DNA of 64,000 bases from Pseudomonadota bacterium (GTDB lineage: Bacteria; Pseudomonadota; Alphaproteobacteria; UBA9655). Positions 32,920 to 42,360 of this stretch are shown one piece after another. The number at the start of each line of letters is the position of its first letter. Positions within the stretch are counted from its first letter, which is position 1. Under the pieces are notes generated by a model, which saw only the letters and a program-made list of their open reading frames with translations, searched no databases and was not told the DNA's origin. The translations under genes and the position numbers were made by a program. The stretch covers positions 1 through 64,000 of the forward strand of contig JAFECQ010000009.1 of assembly GCA_018242065.1 (NCBI GenBank), written 5' to 3'.

Positions 32920-33258
32920 ATGACCTACGTTGTGACCGACGCCTGCATTAAATGTAAATATACGGACTGTGTTGAAGTATGTCCCGTCGATTGCTTTTAT
33001 GAGGGAGAAAACATGTTGGTTATTAACCCCGCTGAATGTATTGATTGCGGCGTTTGTCAACCTGAATGTCCCATTGATGCGATCGTTCCTGATACAGTTC
33101 TCGGTATGGAAAAATGGGTCGAGCTTAACGCTGAATATGCCCAAATCTGGCCTAATATCACCCGAAAAAAGGCACCCCTTGAGGATGCAGAAAAATGGGA
33201 AACTATTCCAAACAAGTTTCCCGATCATTTTAGTCCCAAAGGGGAGGGATCAGATTAA
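32920..33258 (+). CDS. fdxA: Seven-iron ferredoxin FdxA
   Basis: 112 residues. Two cluster motifs: [18 protein letters not shown] (atypical first motif with altered spacing, as in 3Fe-4S/4Fe-4S ferredoxins) and [15 protein letters not shown]. The C-terminal extension [16 protein letters not shown] is the signature of the alphaproteobacterial FdxA group. A soluble electron carrier of uncertain partner. The start follows the importer ATPase stop directly. Confidence 0.95.
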   Translation: MTYVVTDACIKCKYTDCVEVCPVDCFYEGENMLVINPAECIDCGVCQPECPIDAIVPDTVLGMEKWVELNAEYAQIWPNITRKKAPLEDAEKWETIPNKFPDHFSPKGEGSD

Positions 33259-33571
33259 CTGAGCTGCAGAAATGTATTCGTTTCTTCGTGAACCTTAATT
33301 TGAGTCTAGGCGAATCTACCTTTAGGTTCCGAGTAGTAAGGGATCCTAAGCTCCAAAGGGAGAAAGGTTTCCTAGCTCTTTGGATGACACCTTTTATAGT
33401 AGAGTTTCGCCTATTTTCGTCATCCCTGAGATTTGGGCCTGTCCCTGTCAAACAGGGAACCAGGTCTACTTTAATAATGTCTCTAGTCCCCCACTTTCGT
33501 GGGGCAGGCTTAATATCCAGGATTATATCTTACATCTATCAACGTTATTGCAACAAAAAAATTAGCTCTTC
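33259..33571. other. Convergent gap with a degenerate type A repeat
   Basis: 313 bases between fdxA and the minus-strand histidine phosphatase. It is mostly a decayed type A element (33323-33468); the remaining 100 bases hold nothing recognisable. Confidence 0.6.
33323..33468. repeat. Degenerate type A palindromic repeat (copy 6)
   Basis: TAGGTTCCGAGTAGTAAGG replaces the usual TAGGTCCCGGGTAGCAAGG, and the central joint reads CTCTTTGGATGACA ... TTCGTCATCCCTGAG. The outer right arm is AACCAGGTCTA. The CCCGGG palindromes are all broken, so this copy looks older than copies 1-5. It contains a small secondary stem CCCTGTCAAACAGGG. Confidence 0.7.
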
Positions 33572-34141
33572 TCAATCAGAGCGATCCCCAAACATGAGCT
33601 TTTGCATGATCGTTTGAACTTTTGATGCTTTCCCATTATCAAAACTCACTAAATAGACTTGATCAAAAATATCATGCTTCCATTTCCCGGGATTTTCGGC
33701 TCCTAAATCCGTTACAATCTGCCCAATATGTCCGTGACTCCAACAAATAAGTACGGTGGTATTGTCATAGATAGAATTGGTGAGAAGTTCTTTGGCAAGT
33801 TCTGATGTCTGATAAGGTTTAAAATTCGTATTTAAAGGCAGCTTATAAAAGTCTGCGGTTGGTTTACACGTTTGAATAGGCCGGACGGAAGAAGTGGGAG
33901 TTTCTTGCCCAGCTGCAAAGATATAAGTGATTGGTGGGTTGTTATATAAAGACGTATTGGAAAAATAGTAAGGTAAAGCACCAGCTCTTTCAAGTCCCTT
34001 GACGCTTAGATAATTTTCATCAGGAACTTTTTCTCCATGACGAATTAAAATAACAGTCCTAGGTATGGCATCAACTTTAGAGAAGCTTATTAAAGCAATA
34101 GCCAAAATTAAAAAAGTATAGTGTTTTTTCAGCCCCTGCAC
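33572..34141 (-). CDS. Exported histidine phosphatase family protein (paralogue 2)
   Basis: 189 residues. Signal peptide (about 1-25, cleavage near VDA) followed by the phosphoglycerate-mutase-like fold with catalytic IRHGEK near residue 33 and the second histidine motif CWSHGHIGQI. The family transfers phosphate through the RHG histidine. About half of its residues align with the gene upstream (34159), including GLERAGALPYYF / GLERASTFPHYF and QTCKPTADFYKLPLN / QTCQPTADFLKLPLN, so the two are tandem duplicates. Last gene of the dacA unit. Confidence 0.88.
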   Translation of the reverse strand: MQGLKKHYTFLILAIALISFSKVDAIPRTVILIRHGEKVPDENYLSVKGLERAGALPYYFSNTSLYNNPPITYIFAAGQETPTSSVRPIQTCKPTADFYKLPLNTNFKPYQTSELAKELLTNSIYDNTTVLICWSHGHIGQIVTDLGAENPGKWKHDIFDQVYLVSFDNGKASKVQTIMQKLMFGDRSD

Positions 34142-34158
34142 TGCTTCGTCTAGCTCTA

Positions 34159-34779
34159 TTATTTAACCTCTGGACATTTAACAGAAACAGAAGGGGATGG
34201 TGTTGGTTGATCCTTAATGGTTGCGCGATCACCAAATAAAAGTTTTTGTAAAAACTGTTGAAATTTTGGCTTGCTGTTTCCATCAAAAGTGAGCATATAG
34301 ACTTGATCAAAGATATTCTCCGCCCAAAAACCGGGGTCCTCTGCTCCTAACGCCATAACAAGAGGGCGAATATGACGATGTTCCCAACAGAGGAGAAGAT
34401 TGGCTTTGTCATACTTGGGGTTTGTTAAAATTTCTTGAGCTATCTCTTTGATTTGTTCTGGTTTAAAATCTAGGTTTAAAGGTAATTTCAAGAAGTCAGC
34501 GGTCGGTTGGCATGTTTGTTGGCAGCGTATGTAGGGGGCAGGGTTTTTATCGTAAGCTGCAAAAACATGGGTGATTTGAAGTGCTGCGTAAGGTTCGTGT
34601 TCCGTAAAGTAGTGAGGGAAGGTTGACGCCCTCTCTAACCCTTGAAGGTCGAGGCAAAAACCATGAGGAATTACCTTTTCTCCATGGCGAGTAATAATGA
34701 TATTTTGTGGCGTCGCGAAAACATTTCCCAATCCTAGAGCCACAAATGCACTGACAATTGCTAAAATTTTTCTTTTCAT
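34159..34779 (-). CDS. Exported histidine phosphatase family protein (paralogue 1)
   Basis: 206 residues with signal peptide (MKRKILAIVSAFVALGLGNVFA). Catalytic R31-H32-G33 in ITRHGEK and second histidine in CWEHRHIRPL (H134/H136). A C-terminal Pro/Ser tail of about 18 residues extends past the fold. The start overlaps the dacA stop by four bases, so it is co-translated with a peptidoglycan carboxypeptidase. The substrate is unknown; periplasmic members include phytases and other phosphomonoesterases. Confidence 0.88.
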   Translation of the reverse strand: MKRKILAIVSAFVALGLGNVFATPQNIIITRHGEKVIPHGFCLDLQGLERASTFPHYFTEHEPYAALQITHVFAAYDKNPAPYIRCQQTCQPTADFLKLPLNLDFKPEQIKEIAQEILTNPKYDKANLLLCWEHRHIRPLVMALGAEDPGFWAENIFDQVYMLTFDGNSKPKFQQFLQKLLFGDRATIKDQPTPSPSVSVKCPEVK

Positions 34780-35936
34780 GAGATACTCTTCTTTCTTTTC
34801 TTTTTTTGAGTTGTTTTCTTAACATTTGGCTTTGACTTTGGCTTTCCGCTTGCTTTCTTTTTTTGTTTCTTTACGGGTTTTTTTGTCGAAGCTTTTATAA
34901 CCTTTGGCTTGTTCTTTATAACAGTCTCATCTCCTAGCGATTTTAAAAGATCCTCAACTGATGCAAATTGATCGTTTGTTGAGTCAAGACCTCCGTTCTT
35001 TGGCAAATATGAGGCTTTTGTTATGCGTCCTGTCTTTTGTGCAGCAGGGGTTACGTCTTCATCAGAAGATCCGAGCGTATAAATAAGATTTTCAATGGAA
35101 TCATAATCATCTTCTTGAAAAATAGGATTCTTTCTCATCTTAGAGTGGGTTGCTTCAAGAAGCTTTACCATCTTTTGGTCGCGTGATTTTGCTGAGTCGC
35201 CGCCCATGACGACGGCAATAATGCGTCGGTTATCCCGAACCATGGAAGCAGCTAAATTAAAACCGGAAGCATTAATGAAGCCCGTTTTAATTCCATCGAC
35301 ACCCTTTACTTTACCGAGAAGCTTGTTGTGATTCGCGTGAACGACACCTTTGTGGGTAAATTGTTTCGTTTTAAATAGAGGAAAATAGTCTGGAAAGTGT
35401 TTGTATAAGGCACGTGATAAAGTCGCCATATCGCGTGCCGTGGTTACTTGTTGCTTATGCGGAAGGCCAGAAGCATTTTTAAAAATAGTTTTACTCATGC
35501 CCAGCTTTTGAGCCTGGGAGGTCATAATTTGTGCAAACTTTGCTTCTGATCCATTCCCAAGAGCTTCACCCAGAACAGCAGCCGCATCGTTTGCGGACTT
35601 GGTTATAAGGCCTAAGATGGCGTCTCGAACGCTAATTGTCGTGCCGGGTTTTAGCCAAAGCTTACATGGACTTTGTTTGGAAGCGAATTTTGAAACAGGA
35701 AGTTTTTGCTTAAGGGTCAGTTTGCCGTCTCTGAGGGCCTTAAATGTTAAATAGAGGGTCATCATTTTTGTGAGAGAGGCTGGGTGAGTTATTGCGTCTG
35801 CATTTTGTTCGTGCTGAACTTTTCCCGTTTCTGCGCAAATAACAATAGACGCACTTTTGCGTGCCAGTGTAGGGGAAGAAATGAGAAAACAAAAAGCCAG
35901 TAGAAAACAAAAAAGTCTTAATGCTTGTCTTCTCAC
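34776..35936 (-). CDS. dacA: D-alanyl-D-alanine carboxypeptidase (PBP5-like) with Lys-rich tail
   Basis: 386 residues. Signal peptide, then the penicillin-binding catalytic motifs SLTK (S54-K57), SAN (S114-N116) and KTG (217-219), the order and spacing of class C low-molecular-mass PBPs. It trims the terminal D-Ala of peptidoglycan stem peptides. The last 45 residues are almost entirely Lys, Pro, Ser and Thr (e.g. KKQKKKASGKPKSKPNVKK), replacing the amphipathic membrane anchor seen in PBP5; a polycationic tail might bind the wall or membrane electrostatically. Heads an operon with two exported histidine phosphatases. Confidence 0.93.
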   Translation of the reverse strand: MRRQALRLFCFLLAFCFLISSPTLARKSASIVICAETGKVQHEQNADAITHPASLTKMMTLYLTFKALRDGKLTLKQKLPVSKFASKQSPCKLWLKPGTTISVRDAILGLITKSANDAAAVLGEALGNGSEAKFAQIMTSQAQKLGMSKTIFKNASGLPHKQQVTTARDMATLSRALYKHFPDYFPLFKTKQFTHKGVVHANHNKLLGKVKGVDGIKTGFINASGFNLAASMVRDNRRIIAVVMGGDSAKSRDQKMVKLLEATHSKMRKNPIFQEDDYDSIENLIYTLGSSDEDVTPAAQKTGRITKASYLPKNGGLDSTNDQFASVEDLLKSLGDETVIKNKPKVIKASTKKPVKKQKKKASGKPKSKPNVKKTTQKKKRKKSIS

Positions 35937-36130
35937 AGCCTGTTTCCTACTCTACCCTATCAAATTTTAGATAACTTTATCTATAATCACATTATTTTAA
36001 TCAGCTTGTCTAGAGGGGAATTAGACTTGTAAACTTTATTTATTCCACATTGCATTGTCCCATCTAAAATGTTGATTAATTTGTTCCTACCACTTAATAA
36101 AAGATAAACAAAGTTAGAGAGAGAAGACAG

Positions 36131-37057
36131 ATGATAGTTGTTTTTGGCTCATTGAATATGGATATGGTGATGCATCTTGAGAAGATGCCTCGACCTGGCG
36201 ATACAGTTCTTTGCCCAAATTATCAAAAAGTGCCAGGGGGAAAAGGTGCAAACCAGGCTGTCGCTGCAGCTAAAGCTGGTGCTTCTGTAAAGCTCTTTGG
36301 GCAAATTGGAGATGATGAATTTGGTCATGAGATTTTGAAATCATTAAAGAGCTCTGCTGTCGATGCCATCGGTGTTGTTTTGAATAAGGAAACACCTACA
36401 GGATGTGCGATGGTTTGTGTAAACTCCAGTGGCGAAAACATGATAGCAGTTGCAAGTGGCGCTAATCTTGAGGCAAAGGAGATAGAAATTCCTAACTTTC
36501 TTTTGTCTAAAGAAACGACTCTTCTTGTGCAGATGGAGACGCAAGTTGAAGAAAACTGGAAATTAATTCGACGCGCTAAAAAATATGGAGCACGGATTAT
36601 TTTAAATCTTGCGCCTGCATGTGATATTCCACACGATATACTTCAGAGTGTCGATATATTAGTTCTCAATCAGATTGAAGCCACTCTTTTAGCTCTCCAT
36701 CTTGGATTTGAAATTATTTCTCCCGTTGTTTTAGCAAAACGAGTTGCCGCAACTTATGGGATTACCTGTGTCGTAACTTTAGGGAGAGAAGGAGCTATGG
36801 CTTGTACTCCAGAAGACAGCTGGGGAGTTAATGCTATGGAGATCGAAGCAGTGGATACAACCGCTGCAGGGGATGCTTTTGTTGGCGTACTTGCAGCAAG
36901 TTTAGATGATAATATGGATTTACCCTTAGCCCTGAGGCGCGCTTCGGTTGCGAGTGGTCTTGCGTGTTTAAGCAAGGGAGCACAGGTGAGTCTTCCCTCT
37001 AACCGCCAAATTGAAGAGCATATCGAAAAAGTAACTCTTCCTCGGCGCCTTGCTTAA
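36131..37057 (+). CDS. rbsK: Ribokinase (PfkB family)
   Basis: 308 residues. Starts IVVFGSLNMDMVMHLEKMPR and contains KVPGGKGANQAVAAAKAG (substrate-binding diglycine) and VDTTAAGDAFVGVLAASL (anion hole and catalytic aspartate). It phosphorylates ribose at O5, feeding nucleotides or the pentose pathway; other PfkB sugars cannot be excluded. Transcribed divergently from dacA across 194 bases that must contain both promoters. Thirty bases before putA, so possibly co-transcribed. Confidence 0.92.
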   Translation: MIVVFGSLNMDMVMHLEKMPRPGDTVLCPNYQKVPGGKGANQAVAAAKAGASVKLFGQIGDDEFGHEILKSLKSSAVDAIGVVLNKETPTGCAMVCVNSSGENMIAVASGANLEAKEIEIPNFLLSKETTLLVQMETQVEENWKLIRRAKKYGARIILNLAPACDIPHDILQSVDILVLNQIEATLLALHLGFEIISPVVLAKRVAATYGITCVVTLGREGAMACTPEDSWGVNAMEIEAVDTTAAGDAFVGVLAASLDDNMDLPLALRRASVASGLACLSKGAQVSLPSNRQIEEHIEKVTLPRRLA

Positions 37058-37087
37058 TTTTATTTGGTAGAGATAGGATGATTCGGA

Positions 37088-40060
37088 ATGTTATTGAGAA
37101 CGCCGTTACCTGAATACCCCAGCTTAGAAACTGCTTTCAGTCATGATGAAAAGGATCTTGTTGATGCTTTTTTTGTTGCTTTAGAGCCACTTAAAGCCGA
37201 ACGAGCAGAAGTCACCGCACAGGCTAAAGCTTGGATTGATGAGGTCCGTAAGATACCTCTGGAACTTTTTAACGTTCAAAAGTTTCTTCAAGCCTTTCCC
37301 TTGAGTCAGGAAGAAGGCCGTTCGCTCATGACTCTTGCAGAAGCCTTCCTCCGAATTCCTGATGCACATACCGCTAATCTTTTACTAGCAGACAAGCTTT
37401 CTGGGTATCACTGGCTTAAGAAAGATGCCAAAGAAGAATCCTTAGTTGGGCTTTCTCGGTGGGGGCTTAATTTCATAAGTAAATTGCAAGACTCGTCGTG
37501 GGCGAGAGCCTTTGAACCAATTAATCTTCGCCTCTTTAAACTTTTTATGCATTTCTTGGGACGTGAGTTTATCGTTGGGCATACTATTGAGACGGCTTTG
37601 AAGCGCTCTCTTAAAACACCTGAGGATCGTTTTTCTTTCGATATGTTGGGAGAGGGGGCGAGAACCATCTCAATGGCAAAAGCCTATAAGGAAGCGTATA
37701 GCCACGCTATTGAAGTTCTGAAGTCTCAGAAAGGGCAGGGGAAATCTGCTTATGAAAGAAATAGTATTTCCGTAAAACTTTCCGCTCTTCATCCTCATTA
37801 CACTTTGTCTCATCATGATGAGGTGATGCGAGAGCTATTGCCTGATCTTATGGAGCTTTGCATTCAAGCACAAAAAGCCGATATTGCTTTAACAATCGAT
37901 GCTGAAGAAGTTGCGCGTCTGGAATTGTCACTCGATTTAATAAAGGAGATATGTGCGGCCAAAGAACTTAAAGGATGGGATGGTTTTGGACTTGCCGTGC
38001 AAGCTTATCAAAAGCGGGCGCCTGCCGTTATTGAATGGATTGAATCTTTGGGTCGAAAGACAAAAAAACCACTTATGGTACGCCTCGTTAAGGGAGCTTA
38101 TTGGGATACAGAAATAAAAATTGCTCAAGTGGGAGGATTCTCACGCTACCCTGTGTTTACACGTAAAGCTGCAACTGATTTATCTTATTTGGCATGTGCA
38201 CAGCAGTTACTTAAAGCTGAAGGGGTGTTATACCCTCAGTTTGCGACCCATAATGCCTATACGGTTGCTGCTGTTTTGAAGATGGCAAAAGGAAGAACGG
38301 ATATTGAATTTCAACGTTTGCAGGGAATGGGAAAAGAGCTTTATAAGGTCGCTCGCCTTGATCGCCCTATGGCTGTTCGTGTTTATGCTCCTGTTGGAAA
38401 TAATCGTGACTTGCTTCCTTATTTAGTTCGACGTCTTCTAGAAAATGGAGCAAATTCCTCATTTGTTCATAAAATTTACGATGAATCCATTCCCTCTGAG
38501 AAAATGATCGGAGATCCATGGAATTATTTTGAAACTCACGCTTCTGGACATAATTCTTTGATTTCATTGCCTGAGAATTTATATGGTACAACACGCAAGA
38601 ATGCTGGAGGATATGACGTGAATGATCGTAAGACTCTGAAAGAACTACAAAGTGCAATAAAAAAAGCTGAGGGGAATTATGGCTCATTGAATGAGGCGAC
38701 TCTTAATGATTTAGAAATAGCTCTTCAAAAAGCCTCTATGGCTTGGGAGTCATGGGATTTGACACCGGCTAAAAGACGTGCAGAGATTTTGAATAAGGCT
38801 GCTGATCTTCTTGAAGAACGTCACGGTCTCTTTTTAGGACTTCTTATTAAAGAAGGAAAAAAAACGCTTCCCGATGCGGTTTCGGAATTACGAGAAGCTA
38901 TTGATTTTTGTCGGTACTATGCGGTCGAGTCCCTAAGACATTTTGAAACGCCGCACACGCTTAAAGGACCTACGGGCGAGCTCAATGAATTGATTTTACG
39001 AGGAAGAGGCGTATTTGCTTGTATCAGTCCTTGGAACTTTCCATTAGCCATTTTTATGGGGCAAGTTACAGCTGCGCTCGCAGCGGGAAATGCTGTTATT
39101 GCAAAGCCCGCAAGTCCAACACCATTAATTGCTGCTCATGCTGTTAAAGTCTTGCATGAAGCCGGTGTTCCATCTGATGTCTTGCATTTTCTTCATGGCA
39201 GCGGAAGTATTCTGGGTGCCCCTCTTATTGAGGATTTACGCGTTAATGGGGTTGTTTTTACAGGTTCCACCCAGACTGCTCAAGGGCTTCAACGAATTTT
39301 AACTGAACGTGGTGGCCCGATCGTTCCACTTATTGCAGAAACCGGCGGACTTAATGCAATGATTGTGGATTCATCTGCGCTCATAGAGCAAGTTGTTGAT
39401 GATGTGATTACATCTGCCTTTCAGAGTGCTGGACAAAGGTGTTCTGCATTAAGAATTCTCTTTATTCAAGAAGATATTTATGAATCAACGACTGCAATGT
39501 TGAAAGAGGCGGTTGAGGATCTTACGGTCGGTGATCCACAATGGGTTTCAACAGACGTTGGTCCTGTGATCAATGCAGGAGCCCAAAAAGAAATTGAAGC
39601 TTATGTTGCTTCTTGCGCAACTTTGATACGCACGCCTCTCAAAGACATTGAAGGTACGTTTGTGGCGCCTACGATTATTGAAGTAGGGGGGATGAAAGAT
39701 CTAACGCGTGAGGTGTTTGGCCCTGTGCTTCATGTAGCCCGTTTTAAAGCAAAGGATCTTGACGCTGTCGTTCGATCAATTAACCAAAGCGGTTATGGTC
39801 TTACAATGGGGCTCCAGAGTCGTATTGAGTCAACGATTGCCAAGGTACGCTCTCTAGCCCACGTCGGGAATCTCTATGTGAATCGAAATATTATCGGGGC
39901 TGTAGTGGGTGTTCAACCTTTTGGGGGAGAGGGATTGTCAGGAACAGGACCAAAAGCAGGAGGACCTTATTATCTTCCACGCTTTGCCGTTGAGAGAACA
40001 TTTACGTACAATATTACAGCGAGTGGTGGGAACGTTGCCCTTCTGAATTTGGAGGAATGA
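37088..40060 (+). CDS. putA: Bifunctional proline dehydrogenase / L-glutamate gamma-semialdehyde dehydrogenase PutA
   Basis: 990 residues. Proline dehydrogenase barrel (about 160-470; RLVKGAYWD, QFATHNAYTV, RRLLENGANSSFV) followed by an aldehyde dehydrogenase domain with E751 (IAETGG) and catalytic C785 (GQRCSAL). It oxidises proline to glutamate, donating electrons to the quinone pool. There is no N-terminal ribbon-helix-helix DNA-binding domain, so it is a short, non-regulatory PutA. In a host-associated organism proline is a likely carbon and energy source. Confidence 0.96.
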   Translation: MLLRTPLPEYPSLETAFSHDEKDLVDAFFVALEPLKAERAEVTAQAKAWIDEVRKIPLELFNVQKFLQAFPLSQEEGRSLMTLAEAFLRIPDAHTANLLLADKLSGYHWLKKDAKEESLVGLSRWGLNFISKLQDSSWARAFEPINLRLFKLFMHFLGREFIVGHTIETALKRSLKTPEDRFSFDMLGEGARTISMAKAYKEAYSHAIEVLKSQKGQGKSAYERNSISVKLSALHPHYTLSHHDEVMRELLPDLMELCIQAQKADIALTIDAEEVARLELSLDLIKEICAAKELKGWDGFGLAVQAYQKRAPAVIEWIESLGRKTKKPLMVRLVKGAYWDTEIKIAQVGGFSRYPVFTRKAATDLSYLACAQQLLKAEGVLYPQFATHNAYTVAAVLKMAKGRTDIEFQRLQGMGKELYKVARLDRPMAVRVYAPVGNNRDLLPYLVRRLLENGANSSFVHKIYDESIPSEKMIGDPWNYFETHASGHNSLISLPENLYGTTRKNAGGYDVNDRKTLKELQSAIKKAEGNYGSLNEATLNDLEIALQKASMAWESWDLTPAKRRAEILNKAADLLEERHGLFLGLLIKEGKKTLPDAVSELREAIDFCRYYAVESLRHFETPHTLKGPTGELNELILRGRGVFACISPWNFPLAIFMGQVTAALAAGNAVIAKPASPTPLIAAHAVKVLHEAGVPSDVLHFLHGSGSILGAPLIEDLRVNGVVFTGSTQTAQGLQRILTERGGPIVPLIAETGGLNAMIVDSSALIEQVVDDVITSAFQSAGQRCSALRILFIQEDIYESTTAMLKEAVEDLTVGDPQWVSTDVGPVINAGAQKEIEAYVASCATLIRTPLKDIEGTFVAPTIIEVGGMKDLTREVFGPVLHVARFKAKDLDAVVRSINQSGYGLTMGLQSRIESTIAKVRSLAHVGNLYVNRNIIGAVVGVQPFGGEGLSGTGPKAGGPYYLPRFAVERTFTYNITASGGNVALLNLEE

Positions 40061-40114
40061 TTTTCGCGAATAATTCGCACTACATTTTATTTTACACAAC
40101 ATATGTATTGCCAT

Positions 40115-40456
40115 TTAGTTTATATTTACGGGGCAATTTTCTTCGCTTGGATTGTTGAAACACGAGAAATTGGTATTTTCAGGGCAATGGCTTTTTCCAC
40201 CACCCGTGTTACAACAGTTGAAGCACTGGTCTTCGGCCGATAGGCATTTTTGGAACCCCAAAGTGAATTGCCAGTCATCCGTACCTTGAGGGTAATAGTT
40301 TTCACAGTCTCGAACGCGATCTCTGCATTTTTGTTTGCACTCTATGTCGTGTATAGCGTAGCAATACTCACTGTGGAGCCACACCATCACTGTCAAGCCT
40401 ATGAGCACCCCCGGAATAAATCGCTTGGTCTTTTTAACGTTCTTATTTTTGCGCAT
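40115..40456 (-). CDS. Small exported cysteine-rich protein, unknown
   Basis: 113 residues from the ATG at 40456, chosen because GGGAGA lies seven bases upstream; another ATG at 40471 overlaps that site. N-terminal basic stretch and hydrophobic helix (FIPGVLIGLTVMVWLHS) ending near YAI. The mature part has nine to ten cysteines in about 75 residues (ECKQKCRDRVRDCE, CFNCC, HCP, SCF, NCP), implying a disulphide-stabilised mini-protein. It shows no close sequence match by eye to the 7020/8107 pair. No family recognised. Confidence 0.65.
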   Translation of the reverse strand: MRKNKNVKKTKRFIPGVLIGLTVMVWLHSEYCYAIHDIECKQKCRDRVRDCENYYPQGTDDWQFTLGFQKCLSAEDQCFNCCNTGGGKSHCPENTNFSCFNNPSEENCPVNIN

Positions 40457-40802
40457 GTGCGTTTCTCCCATGTTATTAGTTTTCTTCTGCCCTTAGTCAA
40501 ACATAACTTACAAAGAATGTTTAGAGCGCATTAAAAAACATAAAAATCACTTGAAAAATATCATAAGTCTACAGGTGTTGTATCATTTTTTTTGTTAATA
40601 AAGAATAAATTCATGTATTATATGTTGTTTAGTTTATGACCAAGGAAAGCCTTTTTTTCCTTACGAAAAACAAGTGTTTCCTACCCCAAGGATAACCGGG
40701 TGAGAAAAGTGAAGTAAATCGTTACAAAAAAGCTTTTGTATTTAGGTCGAGATCTCGCTATAAATTTCCACACGAGTAAATTTAGAGTTAAACATTCAAA
40801 TT
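40457..40802. other. Intergenic region before the lipid A operon
   Basis: 346 bases, divergent between the small cysteine-rich gene and lpxD. It holds a degenerate repeat at 40646-40710 related to the one at 56817-56990, and a perfect ten-base palindrome CGAGATCTCG at 40748-40757, about 45 bases before the lpxD start. The remaining sequence is AT-rich and probably carries both promoters. Confidence 0.5.
40646..40710. repeat. Degenerate type C repeat
   Basis: CAAGGAAAGCCTTTTTTTCC ... AAAAACAAGTGTTTCCTACC followed by CCAAGGATAAC. It aligns by eye with 56830-56890 (AAGAAAAGCC ... AAAAACAAGTCTTTTCTAGC, CCAAGGATGAC). Confidence 0.5.
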
Positions 40803-41840
40803 ATGACCGACCCACGTTTTTATAAGAAAAAGGGACCATTTACACTAGCCGAACTTGCAACGCATGGTCAATGTGAGGTGGGGCGTGGTGATCCTTCCTT
40901 GCTCATACATGACGTGGCCCCTTTAAATGAGGCTGATCCGACATGTATTGGTTTGTTTCGTAGTGTAAAATATCAAGAGTCACTCAAAAATACAAAAGCA
41001 TCTGCTTGCATTCTCTCGTTAGAAATGGTGGATAAAGCGCCCGACCATATTGCCCTTTTGATTGCAAAATACCCATATCGTTCATATGCGCTTATTGCGA
41101 GTGCATTTTATCCAAAAGAACAAAAAGAAAAAAATATCGCACCAACTGCTATTATTCACCCCACTGTAAAATTAGGAAAGGGGGTCGTTATTGGACCAAT
41201 GGTTGTTATTGGTGCTCATGCAGAAATAGGGGATTATGTGGAGATTGGTCCGTTTGCTGTTATTGGCGAGGGGGTAGTGATTGAAGAAAATACAATCATA
41301 GGCGATCACGTTTCTCTTTCTCATGCGCTTATTGGAAAGCATGTTCATATTAAGCCAGGCGCGCGTATTGGTCAAAGTGGATTTGGATTTTTTATGGATT
41401 CTGGTGATATGGGCGGACATGTACCGGTTCCTCAACTCGGGCGTGTTATTATTCAGGACTATGTTGAAATTGGGGCCAATACAACTGTAGATCGAGGAAG
41501 CGGCATGGATACGGTTATTGGGTATGGCACACGAATTGATAATTTAGTCCAAGTTGCTCATAATGTTCATTTTGGCAAGGGTTGTGTGATGGTTGCACAA
41601 TCAGGGGTTGCGGGAAGTACAAAATTTGGAGATTATGTTGCTGCTGGTGGGCAAGCAGGAATTGCCGATAACCTGAAAATTGGTTCAGGTGCTCGTATTG
41701 GAGCACAATGCGGAATTATGCGGGATGTTGATCCTCGAGAAGTATTAGCTGGAAGTCCTGCTATGCCTCTTAAGGAGCATTATCGTCAGGTAGCTGTATT
41801 AAAAAGGCTGGCTGAAGAGAATCGAAAAAAGGTCAATTGA
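40803..41840 (+). CDS. lpxD: UDP-3-O-acylglucosamine N-acyltransferase LpxD
   Basis: 345 residues. N-terminal uridine-binding domain (about 1-110) followed by left-handed beta-helix hexapeptide repeats, including VVIGPMVVIGAHAEIGDYVE, and the catalytic histidine region VQVAHNVHFGKG. It adds the second acyl chain in lipid A synthesis. First gene of lpxD-fabZ-lpxA-lpxI-lpxB, with 12-22 base gaps or overlaps, the standard alphaproteobacterial order. No strong ribosome-binding site is seen. Confidence 0.96.
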   Translation: MTDPRFYKKKGPFTLAELATHGQCEVGRGDPSLLIHDVAPLNEADPTCIGLFRSVKYQESLKNTKASACILSLEMVDKAPDHIALLIAKYPYRSYALIASAFYPKEQKEKNIAPTAIIHPTVKLGKGVVIGPMVVIGAHAEIGDYVEIGPFAVIGEGVVIEENTIIGDHVSLSHALIGKHVHIKPGARIGQSGFGFFMDSGDMGGHVPVPQLGRVIIQDYVEIGANTTVDRGSGMDTVIGYGTRIDNLVQVAHNVHFGKGCVMVAQSGVAGSTKFGDYVAAGGQAGIADNLKIGSGARIGAQCGIMRDVDPREVLAGSPAMPLKEHYRQVAVLKRLAEENRKKVN

Positions 41841-41852
41841 AGGTATAGGATT

Positions 41853-42338
41853 ATGTCGACAAAAGAAGCTCAATCTAAGGTTACAGAAAATAAAGATTTT
41901 TCTGAAATTAGTTGTGAACAAATCATGCGTCTTTTGCCTCATCGACCACCAATGCTTATGGTAGATCGATTAATCAATGTTATCTCAGGTGAAAGCGCCA
42001 TTGGCATTAAAAAAACATTGAGCGATGAATGGTACTTTCAAGGACATTTTCCGGCAAAAGCGGTGATGCCAGGTGTGATGATCATTGAAGCTTTAGCACA
42101 AACAGCAGCAACCCTTGCGATGCATACTCTAGATCTTTATGACCAGGAGAAACTTGTTTATTTTATGGGTATTGATGAGTGTCGTTTTAGAAAAATGGTG
42201 TTTCCTGGAGATACGTTACATCTTGAAGTTATTAAAACCCACCAAAGAGGAAATGTCTGGCGTTTTAAAGGCATTGCAAGAGTTAATGAAGAAGTTGTCG
42301 CGGAAGCTGTAAAAACAGCTATGATCGCAGATAACTAA
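41853..42338 (+). CDS. fabZ: 3-hydroxyacyl-ACP dehydratase FabZ
   Basis: 161 residues, hotdog fold. Conserved LLPHRPPMLMVDRL and the catalytic FQGHFPAKAVMPGVMIIEAL (His and Glu). It dehydrates beta-hydroxyacyl-ACP in fatty acid elongation and competes with LpxA/LpxD for the same substrates, which explains its place in the lipid A operon. Confidence 0.96.
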   Translation: MSTKEAQSKVTENKDFSEISCEQIMRLLPHRPPMLMVDRLINVISGESAIGIKKTLSDEWYFQGHFPAKAVMPGVMIIEALAQTAATLAMHTLDLYDQEKLVYFMGIDECRFRKMVFPGDTLHLEVIKTHQRGNVWRFKGIARVNEEVVAEAVKTAMIADN

Positions 42339-42360
42339 ATAATTTTTTTAAGAAAGTAAT

